Source: Arthrobacter sp. B0490 | GTDB taxonomy: Bacteria; Actinomycetota; Actinomycetes; Actinomycetales; Micrococcaceae | Assembly (NCBI RefSeq): GCF_002929355.1 | Contig: NZ_PJIR01000003.1 | Coordinates: 248,001 to 312,000 of the forward strand | DNA: 64,000 bases | Reading direction: 5' to 3' | Notes under the pieces: model-generated | What the model was told of the DNA's origin: nothing | Database searches by the model: none | What the model saw: only the letters and a program-made list of their open reading frames with translations | Part shown: in pieces, positions 8,411 to 17,755 of the stretch | Position numbering within the stretch: the stretch's first letter is position 1 | Layout of the letters: each line of letters opens with the position of its first letter | Translations under genes and position numbers: made by a program

Positions 8411-8898
8411 TTCGCAGGTACTCCCCCGTATACTTGGCCGGCACTCAGGTCTTTGGTTACAACCGCCGCTGAAGCTACTACCACGGCTGCTCCGATTGTG
8501 ACCCCCGGCATGACCACGCACCGCGTGCCCAGCCAGGTATTGGGACCGATTGCGACCGAGGCGCTGTACATGCCCTGATCATGAACTGGCCGGCTTGAGT
8601 CGCCCGAATTATGGGTCGACGAGAGCAGCACCGACTCGAATCCAATTAATGCGCCCTCATGTATTACCAACGTACCGCGGGCGTCCAACACCACATCTCG
8701 AGCGATGGAAGCTCTAGCGCCCACCTCTAGGCCAGCGGGATGAATCACTCTCGCGCCGGTACCCAGCACAACATTCCGCGATATCTTTGCTCCTCGACTA
8801 CGCAGAATAGCTAGTCTAAGCCTCATGCTCGCTTTTCCGGGAAGGTGCCGAAGAACCCTTTCATCAGCAATTGATGCCAATCGGTTCCACAGTTTCAT
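8392..8898 (-). CDS. Hexapeptide-repeat acyltransferase (WcaF/WbbJ type)
   Basis: The 168-aa product is a left-handed beta-helix acyltransferase: repeated [LIV]-G-x4 turns (GAKISRNVVLGTGARV, GALIGFESVLLSS, GPNTWLGTRCVVMPGVTIGA), the active-site histidine in STHNSGD, and the closing GGVPAKWIRVR that is standard in this family. It probably transfers acetyl or another acyl group from CoA to a sugar of the repeat unit. It overlaps the upstream glycosyltransferase by 4 nt (ATGA) and the flippase start by 19 nt, so it is translationally coupled on both sides. Confidence 0.9.
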   Translation of the reverse strand: MKLWNRLASIADERVLRHLPGKASMRLRLAILRSRGAKISRNVVLGTGARVIHPAGLEVGARASIARDVVLDARGTLVIHEGALIGFESVLLSSTHNSGDSSRPVHDQGMYSASVAIGPNTWLGTRCVVMPGVTIGAAVVVASAAVVTKDLSAGQVYGGVPAKWIRVR

Positions 8899-9995
8899 CG
8901 CTTTCCATTCCCTTGCTTACTTAGAATGCTCATCAAACTTGTGGCGGTCCTTGATAAGTCGAATGTGTCCGTCAACCATTGACGTTGCAGGATAAGGTAT
9001 TCACGCCGCACCTCCGCATGATCAAGAGCTGCAATTCGAACCGTCCAGGACTCGGGAACTTCCCTTTCAGCCCGCGGCACTACGAGTCGCGTTCGAAGTA
9101 GAGGGTGGATCGCCTCCGCGCAGCCGCCAACGTCAGCGACAATCGGGACGACGCCGGCTTCACCTGCTTCAAGTAGAATGGTCGGCAACCCCTCGGAAAT
9201 AGAAGTAATCAGCATCACATCTAACTGCCCAAATGCTCGATACCGATCCGTAAAGCCGTGAAACTTCACTTGGTTGAAGGCCCCTTCAAGATCTGCTCGC
9301 ATCGGTCCATCGCCGAACACCGCAAATTCACGCGTAGGGTTGGCTGATGCAATTCTGCAGAAAGCGATTGGGTCTTTTTCTGGAGATAGACGACCGACGA
9401 ATCCAACTCTTAGCCGATCGGCGACGGTCGGCAGCACGCGGCAAAGCTTTTCTTTCTCGAGTGCTGGAAGGCCCGGGTACACTGTTTCCACTTTTTGAGT
9501 TGGGAGCAAGTCGCTAAGCAACCCCGTCAGGTACTCGCTCACGGTAAGAACTCCGAAAGCTCTCCGAGCAGCGGAGCGCCATAAAAAGCGCCATAAGATT
9601 CGCTTGACAGGATGTCCCTGCTGCTTGACCGGGAAGGGCTGCCCCAGGGCGTATATAAACCACGGAATCTTAGCCTTGCGGGCTAGAAGAAAAGAGAACA
9701 CAATGTCACTCTGAGAGATGGAGCTGATGACGTGGGTGACTTCCTCATCCGCAATGACTTGCAGCACGCGCTTGCGAAAGCGCAGAGAGGAGACCAAGCG
9801 AAGCTTTAGCGGCTCGTTTTCGACTAAATCCTGGTCGGGGTGGCCTCGGAAGACAATTGTGTGCGTCTTTTGCTGCCCAAGCTCGTGACGTAGGTGATCC
9901 CAGAATTGATATGCCCCCGCGTTCTTAGTGCTCGGAGACGCGAGCACCAACAATTTGATTCGGTTGTTTTGGTCGCAAGCAAGATTCCGGCCCAT
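8895..9995 (-). CDS. GT4-family glycosyltransferase
   Basis: A 366-aa GT-B enzyme. The C-terminal half carries the GT4 features: VGFVGRLSPEKDP for the nucleotide-sugar loop, FAVFGDGPMRADLE, and the E-x7-E motif in SEGLPTILLEAGEAGVVPIV. It should add one sugar to the lipid-linked repeat unit on the cytoplasmic side; donor and acceptor cannot be read from sequence. It begins directly after the stop codon of the next glycosyltransferase upstream and overlaps the acyltransferase gene by 4 nt. Confidence 0.9.
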   Translation of the reverse strand: MGRNLACDQNNRIKLLVLASPSTKNAGAYQFWDHLRHELGQQKTHTIVFRGHPDQDLVENEPLKLRLVSSLRFRKRVLQVIADEEVTHVISSISQSDIVFSFLLARKAKIPWFIYALGQPFPVKQQGHPVKRILWRFLWRSAARRAFGVLTVSEYLTGLLSDLLPTQKVETVYPGLPALEKEKLCRVLPTVADRLRVGFVGRLSPEKDPIAFCRIASANPTREFAVFGDGPMRADLEGAFNQVKFHGFTDRYRAFGQLDVMLITSISEGLPTILLEAGEAGVVPIVADVGGCAEAIHPLLRTRLVVPRAEREVPESWTVRIAALDHAEVRREYLILQRQWLTDTFDLSRTATSLMSILSKQGNGKR

Positions 9996-11168
9996 CTACC
10001 CGCTCCAATTCTGACATGCGGCACGGAAGACGAGGCCATGAAGTTGCGAAACCTCGTGGTCAGTGTGGATGTCCTCTGTAGCTGCAGCGCCGATAGCTAA
10101 GTTGTTGAGCAACTCGGGGTCGCTCTGAATGCTTCGTAAGGACCGAGCAAGACTGTCCACGTTATTTGTACCGAAGAGAAGACCATTTTTTCCGCTCGTG
10201 ATCCACTCTGCAGGTCCACCACAATCCGCCGCCACCACTGCTTTCCCCAATTTTAAGTACTGTAGGACGTTTTGACCCAACGGCTCCGGCCTGGTTGAAG
10301 CTTGCACGCACAAGTCCATACTGGATATGAAGCCCTCAACATCAGTGACCTGTCCAAGAAGGTCTACTTGCGCAGCAACACCTAGCTGACATGCAAGGTC
10401 TTTTAGGTCCTTTTGATAGCGCTCATGTCCAAAAGGGGCTCCCCCAGCCAACTGCAACTTAACGTTTTCTCCAGCAAATTCTTTTGCGAAGGCTCTGATA
10501 AGCAGTTCTTGCCCCTTCCAAGGGTCAAGTCTCGCCACCATGCCAATTCGGAATACATCAGTGTTGCGCCTTCGAGCTCTTTTCAATGGTTGTCCGTCGC
10601 TTAACCCGATCGGACTATGAATAACGTGTATCCGACTCGAATCCGGCATGTACTGCCGCGCGGTCGCTGCGGTTGTCTGTGAGTTCGCTATGACAGCAGC
10701 CGCACGTGGCAAGGTTATGAAGCGCATGGCGTTCAAGCCGAACCAGCCGAGAGCCTCCCTGTCGACTAGGTCGCGGAGCTGAACGACCACCGGCTTCCTT
10801 AAAAGAAACCCGACCACTGATCCATAAATGGCTGAACGAGAGGTATTGGCGTGAATGACATGAGCTCGCCGTACTCTACTGTCACTCAAGAGGTGTGCAA
10901 CCTGGCGCCCAATTTGTGCAGCGACGAGAAGCGCACCGAGCAGACCAGCCTTGCTTGCGCCGGACGGCTGTTCAGGGCCTACTCGAAACACGTCGACGCT
11001 GGATTGCTTCAATGCATCAAATGCGCCTAAGCCCGTATTTTTGCCGTGAGGAAGGACGACTTGCGGCTGCCAACTGTCGCAATGGCGAACTATGCGCATT
11101 AGCGCGAGCTCAGCGCCGCCGAGCGCTGTAGTGTGATCCAAATGAATTACCCGCAGAAGTTCCGGCAT
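9996..11168 (-). CDS. GT4-family glycosyltransferase
   Basis: The 390-aa product has the classical GT4 layout: an N-terminal acceptor domain starting RVIHLDHTTALGGAELALMR (the GGAE turn), then IGMVARLDPWKGQELLIRAF, LQLAGGAP and a late RPEPLGQNVLQYLKLGKAVV segment that holds the E-x7-E-equivalent site, where the first glutamate is kept but the second is replaced. The donor sugar is unknown. It has three nucleotides between its ATG and the upstream gene stop and abuts the downstream glycosyltransferase. Confidence 0.88.
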   Translation of the reverse strand: MPELLRVIHLDHTTALGGAELALMRIVRHCDSWQPQVVLPHGKNTGLGAFDALKQSSVDVFRVGPEQPSGASKAGLLGALLVAAQIGRQVAHLLSDSRVRRAHVIHANTSRSAIYGSVVGFLLRKPVVVQLRDLVDREALGWFGLNAMRFITLPRAAAVIANSQTTAATARQYMPDSSRIHVIHSPIGLSDGQPLKRARRRNTDVFRIGMVARLDPWKGQELLIRAFAKEFAGENVKLQLAGGAPFGHERYQKDLKDLACQLGVAAQVDLLGQVTDVEGFISSMDLCVQASTRPEPLGQNVLQYLKLGKAVVAADCGGPAEWITSGKNGLLFGTNNVDSLARSLRSIQSDPELLNNLAIGAAATEDIHTDHEVSQLHGLVFRAACQNWSG

Positions 11169-11171
11169 TGC

Positions 11172-12308
11172 TCAAATCCCTGTCTTTGACGCAACCCATG
11201 AAGATAAGGAAGAACGAAACACCGCGTCGGAGAATTTCATTGCTCGTGACCTGCTCAACGAGGCTTGACCGCTTAGAGCTCGCTGTACTGCTTCTGTGAT
11301 GCTGGCCTTGCTGCAAAAATTGGCCAGCGCCCCGGTTCTTCCGTCCTCTACTGTTTCGGAAGTTCCTCCAACCTCGTTCGCGAGAACTAGAGCTCCCGCA
11401 GCCATCGCCTCTACGGGCATGATGCCAAAATCCTCCAAGGCTGGGAATACATAAAGTAGTGCTTGCTGATATAGCGCGTAGAGCAAGGAGTCCGACGGTT
11501 TCAATATAAAAATTGCCAAGGCTCCGCGCTCCTTGGCGTGGGCCCGAAGCCGCATTTCATCCGGCCCGCTTCCTGCGATTACAGCTGCAACCCCCATACT
11601 TACTGCGATATCAATAACAGTTTCAAGCTTTTTATATTCGACGAATCGAGATGCGCCCAAGATAAAATCTGACGGCAAGGAACCTAAGAGGTCTGCATCA
11701 GGTCCCGTCAGGGAGGCACTCCAGTCAGATTTTGCTTGGATACGACTGACATCAACCGGGGGGTATATAGTCGACGCGTCTATCCCCCAGCTCCTTTCAA
11801 TCCTTTGCGCAACGAATTTGCTGTTCGCTGCGGCACTGTAGATCTCTTTTGCTCGTTGACGATCTAACGTTCGCAGCATGGGTCCCGCTGTGCGTGCAGC
11901 CAGGCTGCGTCCGCGAGCATCGGCTTCGGGAGCCCAGATATAGCGCGCCGGGGTGTGAACGTATACCAATTTCTTCAAATCGGGATTCTTTGAAAATCGA
12001 GCATGGTGAGCAAATGAGTGGCTGCTGACGAGCGCCCAGTCGTACTTCTGAATAGCTGGTAGATGTCGCCATGTGACGAGCGCGGCGGGCAGGGCGAGGA
12101 CTTTCCTATGGCGCAATGGAGTTCGCGCGAGCACCGTCTCGTAAATCTGTCTCGACCCGTATCGCATCGGGTCGTCATTCCAAAGGCAGTAGATGTCGAT
12201 GTCATCGAAGGATTCGACCATTCCGTCTAAGACTCGCTCCGCGCCCCCCCGCTTTTCAATCCACTCGTGAACTAGCACTCCGGTCACTGTGCCCCATTTC
12301 GCTTCCAT
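11172..12308 (-). CDS. GT4-family glycosyltransferase (WbaZ-like), first gene of the minus-strand EPS operon
   Basis: About 378 aa. Features are LVHEWIEKRGGAERVLDGM at the N-terminus, LVYVHTPARYIWAP in the middle (a run shared with WbaZ-like mannosyl and rhamnosyl transferases), FILGASRFVEYKKLE, VIAGSGPDE and the E-x7-E site ALEDFGIMPVEAMAAGALV. ATG 12308 was preferred over GTG 12344, which has no ribosome-binding site; the choice is not secure. It is the first of six tightly packed minus-strand genes, so its upstream gap (12309-12535) should carry their promoter. Confidence 0.88.
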   Translation of the reverse strand: MEAKWGTVTGVLVHEWIEKRGGAERVLDGMVESFDDIDIYCLWNDDPMRYGSRQIYETVLARTPLRHRKVLALPAALVTWRHLPAIQKYDWALVSSHSFAHHARFSKNPDLKKLVYVHTPARYIWAPEADARGRSLAARTAGPMLRTLDRQRAKEIYSAAANSKFVAQRIERSWGIDASTIYPPVDVSRIQAKSDWSASLTGPDADLLGSLPSDFILGASRFVEYKKLETVIDIAVSMGVAAVIAGSGPDEMRLRAHAKERGALAIFILKPSDSLLYALYQQALLYVFPALEDFGIMPVEAMAAGALVLANEVGGTSETVEDGRTGALANFCSKASITEAVQRALSGQASLSRSRAMKFSDAVFRSSLSSWVASKTGI

Positions 12309-12535
12309 CGGTTGGTGATCCGCTTGGTGCCATGCACTCACCACGTGCGCACTGCCGCAGCGCCTGCCCGGGATCCGGCGCGAGACTGCATGAGCCGCGA
12401 CAACCTTCGAGGGGAGTGTGAGACGCTCCCACTGTAGCTTGGCGTATCAGATACAAATCTTGCCGCAGCGGCGCGCCGTCTGAACCCCGGCATGTCGGCG
12501 AACCGACCCGCCCGGCATCAGCAAGAACGTCGTCG
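12309..12535. promoter_or_regulatory. Divergent control region of the two EPS operons
   Basis: The 227-bp gap between the glycosyltransferase operon (minus) and the kinase operon (plus) must hold promoters for both. It contains an 11-bp palindrome GTATC-A-GATAC at 12444-12454, a short hairpin GGGAG/CTCCC at 12413-12431, and a GTCGG/CCGAC hairpin near 12493-12506. No convincing -35/-10 pair and no copy of the ACTACTTGC box was found. Confidence 0.4.
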
Positions 12536-14074
12536 ATGGCAGCTGCACATGGTTACTATAGATCGGATCTTCCTTCTGGGAGCCCGAACTCTAATTCGAA
12601 GGGTCTCAACTTGGAGTTGACGGATTACCTGCGGATTTTCCGCAGGAATTGGATATTAATTGCCGCTTTCGCAATCTTCGGTGTTCTTATCGCCTTGTTT
12701 ATTTCGCTGGTATTGAAAGCAACGTACCAAGCTGAGACGAGGCTGTTTGTTGCAATCAACAGTTCTGGGTCTGTACAGGAACTACAACAGGGCAACACTT
12801 TCTCGCAGGCGCGGGTTCAATCCTACGTCGAGACGGTAAGCACGCCGGCTGTTTTGCAACCTGCCATCGACAGTCTTGGGCTCGAAGTCTCGCCTGCGGA
12901 CCTATCTACGGTAGTGGCGGCAACCGCGGATTTGAACACGGTAATCATTTCTATTACAGCCGAAGACAGCTCGCCGGTGCAGGCTGCCGCCATCGCGCAG
13001 GCAGTGGGCGAGAGTCTCGTCCAAGTTGTGAGCGAGATAGAGGCTGGAGACGGCGCAGGTTCGTCTCCTGTGAAACTAACCGTCGTACAACCTGCCGTGG
13101 CTCCTGAAGATCCTTCCGCGCCGAATACGCGCATGAACCTTGCGCTTGGCCTGCTGCTCGGAGCCGCGACGGGAGTATCGCTAGCGCTCTTACGAACCAC
13201 TCTAGACACCCGGGTTCGTGGAGAATCTGACCTACGGCGAGTCAGCGACGCACCTCTCCTCGGTGGTATCTCCTTCGACACGGACGCCCAGAAGAAGCCG
13301 TTGCTGACGCAAACACATGCGCAGAGCCCCAGGGCCGAATCATTTCGGCAGATCCGCACCAACTTGCAGTTCGCTCACGTGAGCCATAAGTCGAAGGCGG
13401 TGTTGGTGACCTCATCGCTGCCAGGAGAAGGAAAAAGCACCACTGCCACGAACCTCGCTATTGCGATCGCACAAGGTGGTCAGTCTGTGGTGCTCGTGGA
13501 CGCCGACCTCAGACGCCCCCGGGTGGACGAATACCTGGGTCTCGAGCGCAACGCCGGTCTAACAACTGCCCTGATCGGCCGCGCTGACGTGGAGGACCTT
13601 CTGCAACCGTGGGGCACCGACGAGCTTTATATTTTGACGGCTGGCCAGATACCACCGAATCCAAGCGAACTACTTGGATCCGAAGCAATGAAGCAGTTGA
13701 TTGCTCGCCTTGAGCAGAAGTTCGACGCAGTCATTATCGATGCCCCACCGCTGCTTCCAGTCACCGACGCCGCAGTTCTTGCGCAAGAGGTAGGGGGCGT
13801 CGTGCTTGTTGTGGGAGCCTCAAAAGTGAGGTTGCCGGACTTGCAGAAGTCACTAGGCAACCTTGAGATGGTGGGCGCTGACCTGCTGGGTGTTGTGTTC
13901 AACTTGCTGCCGAGCAAGGGTCCTGACGCCTATGCATACAGCTATTACTCGTATGACTCGGCCGAACCGTCGGCAATGGATAAGACGCCGGCGCTTCCCA
14001 ACCGCTTATTGAAGACCCGAAGTTCTGATTTTGACGAGCGGATCTTTGGGATACCACCACAGGCGAGTAATTAG
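12536..14074 (+). CDS. Wzc-like chain-length determinant and bacterial tyrosine kinase
   Basis: A 512-aa fused protein: Wzz domain with two transmembrane helices (about residues 39-60 and 201-220) around an extracytoplasmic region, then a cytoplasmic BY-kinase. Visible motifs are Walker A PGEGKST (296-302), Walker A' VDADLRRP (321-328) and Walker B AVIIDAPPL. A tyrosine cluster DAYAYSYYSYDSA near residue 460 is the likely autophosphorylation tail. TTG at 12611, with AAGGG 7 nt before it, is a credible alternative start that removes 25 residues of no domain. The phosphatase at 4467 is the expected antagonist. Confidence 0.93.
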   Translation: MAAAHGYYRSDLPSGSPNSNSKGLNLELTDYLRIFRRNWILIAAFAIFGVLIALFISLVLKATYQAETRLFVAINSSGSVQELQQGNTFSQARVQSYVETVSTPAVLQPAIDSLGLEVSPADLSTVVAATADLNTVIISITAEDSSPVQAAAIAQAVGESLVQVVSEIEAGDGAGSSPVKLTVVQPAVAPEDPSAPNTRMNLALGLLLGAATGVSLALLRTTLDTRVRGESDLRRVSDAPLLGGISFDTDAQKKPLLTQTHAQSPRAESFRQIRTNLQFAHVSHKSKAVLVTSSLPGEGKSTTATNLAIAIAQGGQSVVLVDADLRRPRVDEYLGLERNAGLTTALIGRADVEDLLQPWGTDELYILTAGQIPPNPSELLGSEAMKQLIARLEQKFDAVIIDAPPLLPVTDAAVLAQEVGGVVLVVGASKVRLPDLQKSLGNLEMVGADLLGVVFNLLPSKGPDAYAYSYYSYDSAEPSAMDKTPALPNRLLKTRSSDFDERIFGIPPQASN

Positions 14075-14114
14075 CTGCGTTTTCGGGCGCCGGGTTAGAT
14101 AGTACGGGGGACTG

Positions 14115-15560
14115 GTGTCGGTGGCGAAAGAGAATATCGGCTGGGCGCATCGCTATGGGCGACGACTAGCCATAGTTGATGCGGCGGTGGTTCTATGGGC
14201 AACTGTCGGAGCCTTGATCATTCGATTTGGAGTGCCCGAGACGGACCGGCTGAGCGCCCGCGGCCAGCCCTACGTGGTTCTATCCCTCGTCCTCGCCGCG
14301 GGGTGGTGGGCACTCCTTTCGCTTCGGGGCAGCCGCGAACCGACCGTGCTGGGACATGGCGCTGAGGAGTATAAACGCGTACTAAGCGCCTCCCTGATTC
14401 TGTTCGGGGTCGTAGCGATTGTCAGTTACGCCTTCCAGTTCGACACTGCCAGGGGCTACGTCGGCGTTGCACTCCCAGCTGGTCTGATCATGCTTCTGCT
14501 GTCCCGGACCATAGTCCGACGCTTGCTGCACGTGGAACGCGCGCACGGCAAGAGTTCGCTTCGCGTGCTGGTCATCGGCAGCACTAGCGGCGTGAAGCAC
14601 CTGTCGGAGTCCCTGCGAGCGCAGCCAATGGCGGGTTACATTCCAATCGGTGCCTACCTCCCCGGCGTTGAAGCAGACGGAAGTACTGCCGGTAGCTTAG
14701 ATTTACCAGTCGTCGGGAGGGCAACCGAGGCGGACAGAATAATCGCCGACATCGAGAGCTTCAATCCCGACGCGGTGGCACTTTCGAGCAGCATGCAACT
14801 AGCACCGGAAACCATCCGCGCACTGGGGTGGGCGCTGGCGGACCTTAATATTCGTCTAATTATGGCACCGGCGCTCACAGACGTCGCAGGACCCCGCATT
14901 CATACGCAGCCCGTAGCCGGCCTTCCACTGATCCACGTATCGACGCCCAACTTAGAAAAAGGCCAACGTTTTGTGAAGCGAACCACCGACATTGTTGGAT
15001 CCGCTTCATTGATTATCGGGCTGTCACCGCTGCTCGCCGTACTCGCCTTGCTTGTCCGGCTTGACTCACAAGGGCCCGTGTTTTTCCGCCAAGAACGAGT
15101 AGGCACCGCCGGTGAGCGTTTCGAGATGTTCAAATTTCGTTCGATGGTGGTAGACGCAGAAAGTCGATTGCAAGAACTTCGCGGCGTTCACGAAGGCAAT
15201 GAGGTGCTATTCAAGTTGAAGAACGACCCTCGCATCACGAGGATAGGTGGCGTTCTGCGCAAGTTCAGCCTCGATGAGCTGCCTCAACTGTTCAATGTCC
15301 TTGGTGGATCGATGTCTCTTGTAGGTCCACGACCGCCACTTGCCGCTGAAGTAGAGCGCTATGACATCCGCGCCCACCGCCGACTTCTGGTCCGCCCAGG
15401 GATGACCGGATTGTGGCAGGTTAGCGGCCGATCATTGCTGTCCTGGGACGAGACAGTCCGACTCGACCTTTACTACGTCGAGAACTGGTCTTCTTTAGGT
15501 GATCTGACCATCCTGCTACGCACTTTCAAGGCTGTTGTCAGCCGCCACGGCGCTTTTTAA
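14115..15560 (+). CDS. Polyprenyl-phosphate sugar-1-phosphate transferase (WcaJ-like)
   Basis: Initiates repeat-unit assembly by loading a sugar-1-phosphate onto undecaprenyl phosphate. The 481-aa product has four N-terminal membrane helices, a soluble nucleotide-binding-like middle (VLVIGSTSGVKHL), a fifth membrane segment (SLIIGLSPLLAVLALLV) and the C-terminal catalytic domain with KRTTDIVGS, FFRQERVG, FKFRSM, DELPQLFNVL and RPGMTGLWQVSGR. The GTG start follows ACGGGGG. It is 40 nt downstream of the kinase gene on the same strand. Confidence 0.93.
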   Translation: MSVAKENIGWAHRYGRRLAIVDAAVVLWATVGALIIRFGVPETDRLSARGQPYVVLSLVLAAGWWALLSLRGSREPTVLGHGAEEYKRVLSASLILFGVVAIVSYAFQFDTARGYVGVALPAGLIMLLLSRTIVRRLLHVERAHGKSSLRVLVIGSTSGVKHLSESLRAQPMAGYIPIGAYLPGVEADGSTAGSLDLPVVGRATEADRIIADIESFNPDAVALSSSMQLAPETIRALGWALADLNIRLIMAPALTDVAGPRIHTQPVAGLPLIHVSTPNLEKGQRFVKRTTDIVGSASLIIGLSPLLAVLALLVRLDSQGPVFFRQERVGTAGERFEMFKFRSMVVDAESRLQELRGVHEGNEVLFKLKNDPRITRIGGVLRKFSLDELPQLFNVLGGSMSLVGPRPPLAAEVERYDIRAHRRLLVRPGMTGLWQVSGRSLLSWDETVRLDLYYVENWSSLGDLTILLRTFKAVVSRHGAF

Positions 15561-15594
15561 CGCCTCTCGCTCATAGTAAAAAGGACTTTCTTGC

Positions 15595-17496
15595 ATGACT
15601 GATCGACCCTCGATGAGCTCCCGGAGAGCGCGGCCCGCTACGATTCAGTCGTCCGGTCAACGCGCGAGCGTGGCGAGGAGCAATAGCCGGAAGCGCTCGA
15701 ATCTATTGCTCGTCATCGCCGCCACCGTCCTAATATTGTTCGTAGCCGCCGGCTCGTGGCTCGCTCACCGAGCGCACCAAGTGCGCAGCAATCTCGAAAG
15801 CAGCATGGCCTTGCTTCCCGAGTTGCAGGCAGCCGTCAATAGTCGTGACGCTTCGGGGGCCAGCGCAACAACAGCTCAAATACAGGAGTACACGGCCGCC
15901 GCACGTACTGCGGGTGCAGACCCGCTGTGGAAGGCCGCAGCACTTGTCCCGTTTGTGGGTCAGAACTTCAGCGCCGTCACCGAGGTCACGGTCTCAGCCG
16001 ACGATGTCATCAGCCGAGCAGTGACACCGATTGTGGACAGTTTCGCCACCCTAGACTGGGACTCGCTGTCCCCTACCGACGGCCGGATCGACACCGCTCC
16101 CCTTGCAGACGTCTCGCCTACCCTCTCCGCGGCAGCCAACACGGTCAACCTTTCTTTTGGCCGCCTTGAAGGAATTGATCGGTCAGAGTTGCTTCCGCAA
16201 ATCGCTGGCCCGCTGAAGAAGGCTGTCGACGCGCTCGACGAAGTGCGGGGACCGATTACTAGCGCATCGCGTGCCAGCGAGCTGCTGCCGTCCATGCTGG
16301 GCGCTGACGGACCTCGAAACTACTTGGTGCTGGTGCAGAACAGCGCGGAAGTACGCGCGACGGGCGGCATCTCCGGCGCTTTGGCCGTGCTCACCGTGGA
16401 GGACGGGCGAATTTCGCTGACCGACCAGGGCAGTGCTTCCGAAATGGGAAGGTTCACTCCCCCACTCCCGATGGATCCGGAGCAGGAACGGATCTACTCG
16501 TATCGCATGGGCACATTCATGCAGAGCGTCAACCTCACCCCCGACTTCCCCTCGGCCGCTTCCACCGCCCAGCAGATGTGGGAGCAACGCAACCCGGGCT
16601 CCATCATCAACGGTGTCATTGCGCTGGACCCCGTGGTGCTCGCGAATATCCTGTCAGCCACAGGCCCCGTGGAGCTCGGCGCCATCGGCGATCCCGCAGT
16701 CGACGCCCTCCTCGCCAACACGCAGCTCCCGACCGCGCTCGATTCTACGAACGTAGTGCCGACACTCCTCTCGGATGTGTACGCACAGATCGAGGAACCG
16801 GCTGTGCAGGACGCATACTTCGCGGCGGTTGCGGCGAAGGTGTTCGGTGCTCTCACCAACATTCAGGGGGACGGCACGCAACTCGTCGACGCCCTGGTGA
16901 CCAGCGGCGAGCAGGGACGCCTGCACCTCTGGTCCGCGTCGACCGACGAGCAGGACCTGCTCGCGCAGACCGACCTCGCCGGGGCCGCGCTCGGACCCGC
17001 GGTCGGCGGGGCAGCGTTCGGTGTCTACTTCAATGACGGCACTGGCGCGAAAATGGACTACTACGTGCGGCGCACCGTGCAGCTCGTGAAGAGCTGCCCC
17101 GGCGACGGGTACTCGCTCTACACGGTAAGAGTGACCCTGACCAATACGGCGCCGGCAGACGCGGCCACCAGCCTGCCCGAATATGTGACCGGGGCCGGCG
17201 CGTTCGGCGTCGACCCAGGACGGGTGAAGACCAACACTGTGAGCTATGGACCCGCCCAGTCACGCCTGCAACAGGCACGCCTCGACGGCGCTGAGGCGCC
17301 CATAGGCTCCTTCGCGCACGGCAACCGGCCTGTCGGGATTCTCACCACCGAACTCGGCCCGGGAGAGACTGTGACTTTGGAAATGGACTTCTCCAAGGTG
17401 GTGCAGGAAACGGAGCCGGTGGTCGACATCACCCCGACCGTCCAGGACCCGTCCGACGTTTTACTGCCCGCCCAGGGCTTGCAGTCGTGCAGCTAA
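15595..17496 (+). CDS. DUF4012 protein, membrane-anchored and secreted
   Basis: The 633-aa product has a basic cytoplasmic tail, one N-terminal membrane helix (about residues 36-58) and a long extracellular region with the DUF4012 core: NYLVLVQNSAEVRATGGISG followed by LTPDFPSAASTAQQMWEQ. The family is frequent in actinobacterial and other polysaccharide loci next to initiating transferases; its fold resembles LytR-CpsA-Psr-type proteins only loosely and its activity is not established, so attachment or modification of the polymer is a guess. A GGAC ribosome-binding site precedes the ATG. It is probably cotranscribed with the two genes before it. Confidence 0.85.
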   Translation: MTDRPSMSSRRARPATIQSSGQRASVARSNSRKRSNLLLVIAATVLILFVAAGSWLAHRAHQVRSNLESSMALLPELQAAVNSRDASGASATTAQIQEYTAAARTAGADPLWKAAALVPFVGQNFSAVTEVTVSADDVISRAVTPIVDSFATLDWDSLSPTDGRIDTAPLADVSPTLSAAANTVNLSFGRLEGIDRSELLPQIAGPLKKAVDALDEVRGPITSASRASELLPSMLGADGPRNYLVLVQNSAEVRATGGISGALAVLTVEDGRISLTDQGSASEMGRFTPPLPMDPEQERIYSYRMGTFMQSVNLTPDFPSAASTAQQMWEQRNPGSIINGVIALDPVVLANILSATGPVELGAIGDPAVDALLANTQLPTALDSTNVVPTLLSDVYAQIEEPAVQDAYFAAVAAKVFGALTNIQGDGTQLVDALVTSGEQGRLHLWSASTDEQDLLAQTDLAGAALGPAVGGAAFGVYFNDGTGAKMDYYVRRTVQLVKSCPGDGYSLYTVRVTLTNTAPADAATSLPEYVTGAGAFGVDPGRVKTNTVSYGPAQSRLQQARLDGAEAPIGSFAHGNRPVGILTTELGPGETVTLEMDFSKVVQETEPVVDITPTVQDPSDVLLPAQGLQSCS

Positions 17497-17567
17497 GGCG
17501 CAAGGTCAACGCAGCGCCAGATTAACACTGCGTTACATCTGCGTCCGGAAGGGCAGACCGCTTTTCA

Positions 17568-17620
17568 TACTTGGTTTGCGCTGCTACTTTGTGAGTAGAG
17601 ATTCTTCTCACCCAAGTAGT
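17568..17620. promoter_or_regulatory. Dyad with ACTACTTG-like boxes upstream of the LAXTG gene
   Basis: GTGAGTAGA (17591-17599) and TCTTCTCAC (17603-17611) pair at 8 of 9 positions around GAT, and the flanks TACTT and AAGTA extend the symmetry to about 17585-17618. The right arm read on the minus strand is ACTACTTGG (17612-17620), one base off the ACTACTTGC box found elsewhere in the window; TACTTTG (17585-17591) and TACTTGG (17568-17574) are on the plus strand. A possible -10 TATACG lies further down at about 17654. An operator for the LAXTG gene is likely. Confidence 0.5.
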
Positions 17621-17755
17621 TTCCATGCCAGTTAGAGTATTTCGGCTCGGTGCTATACGGTACGAGGAGTCGATCGAGGGCGTTTGGGGAACGAAGGCCC
17701 GATCACTTCACCTGTTTCGTCTCGTCTCATTTCTTTTTTCTTTTGGGGAGCCACC

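Noticed and set aside
16431..17036. Additional genes inside the DUF4012 coding region
   Set aside because: Frames 16433-16756 and 16578-17036 are shadow frames with Arg/Pro/Ser-rich composition; the DUF4012 frame carries the conserved motifs.
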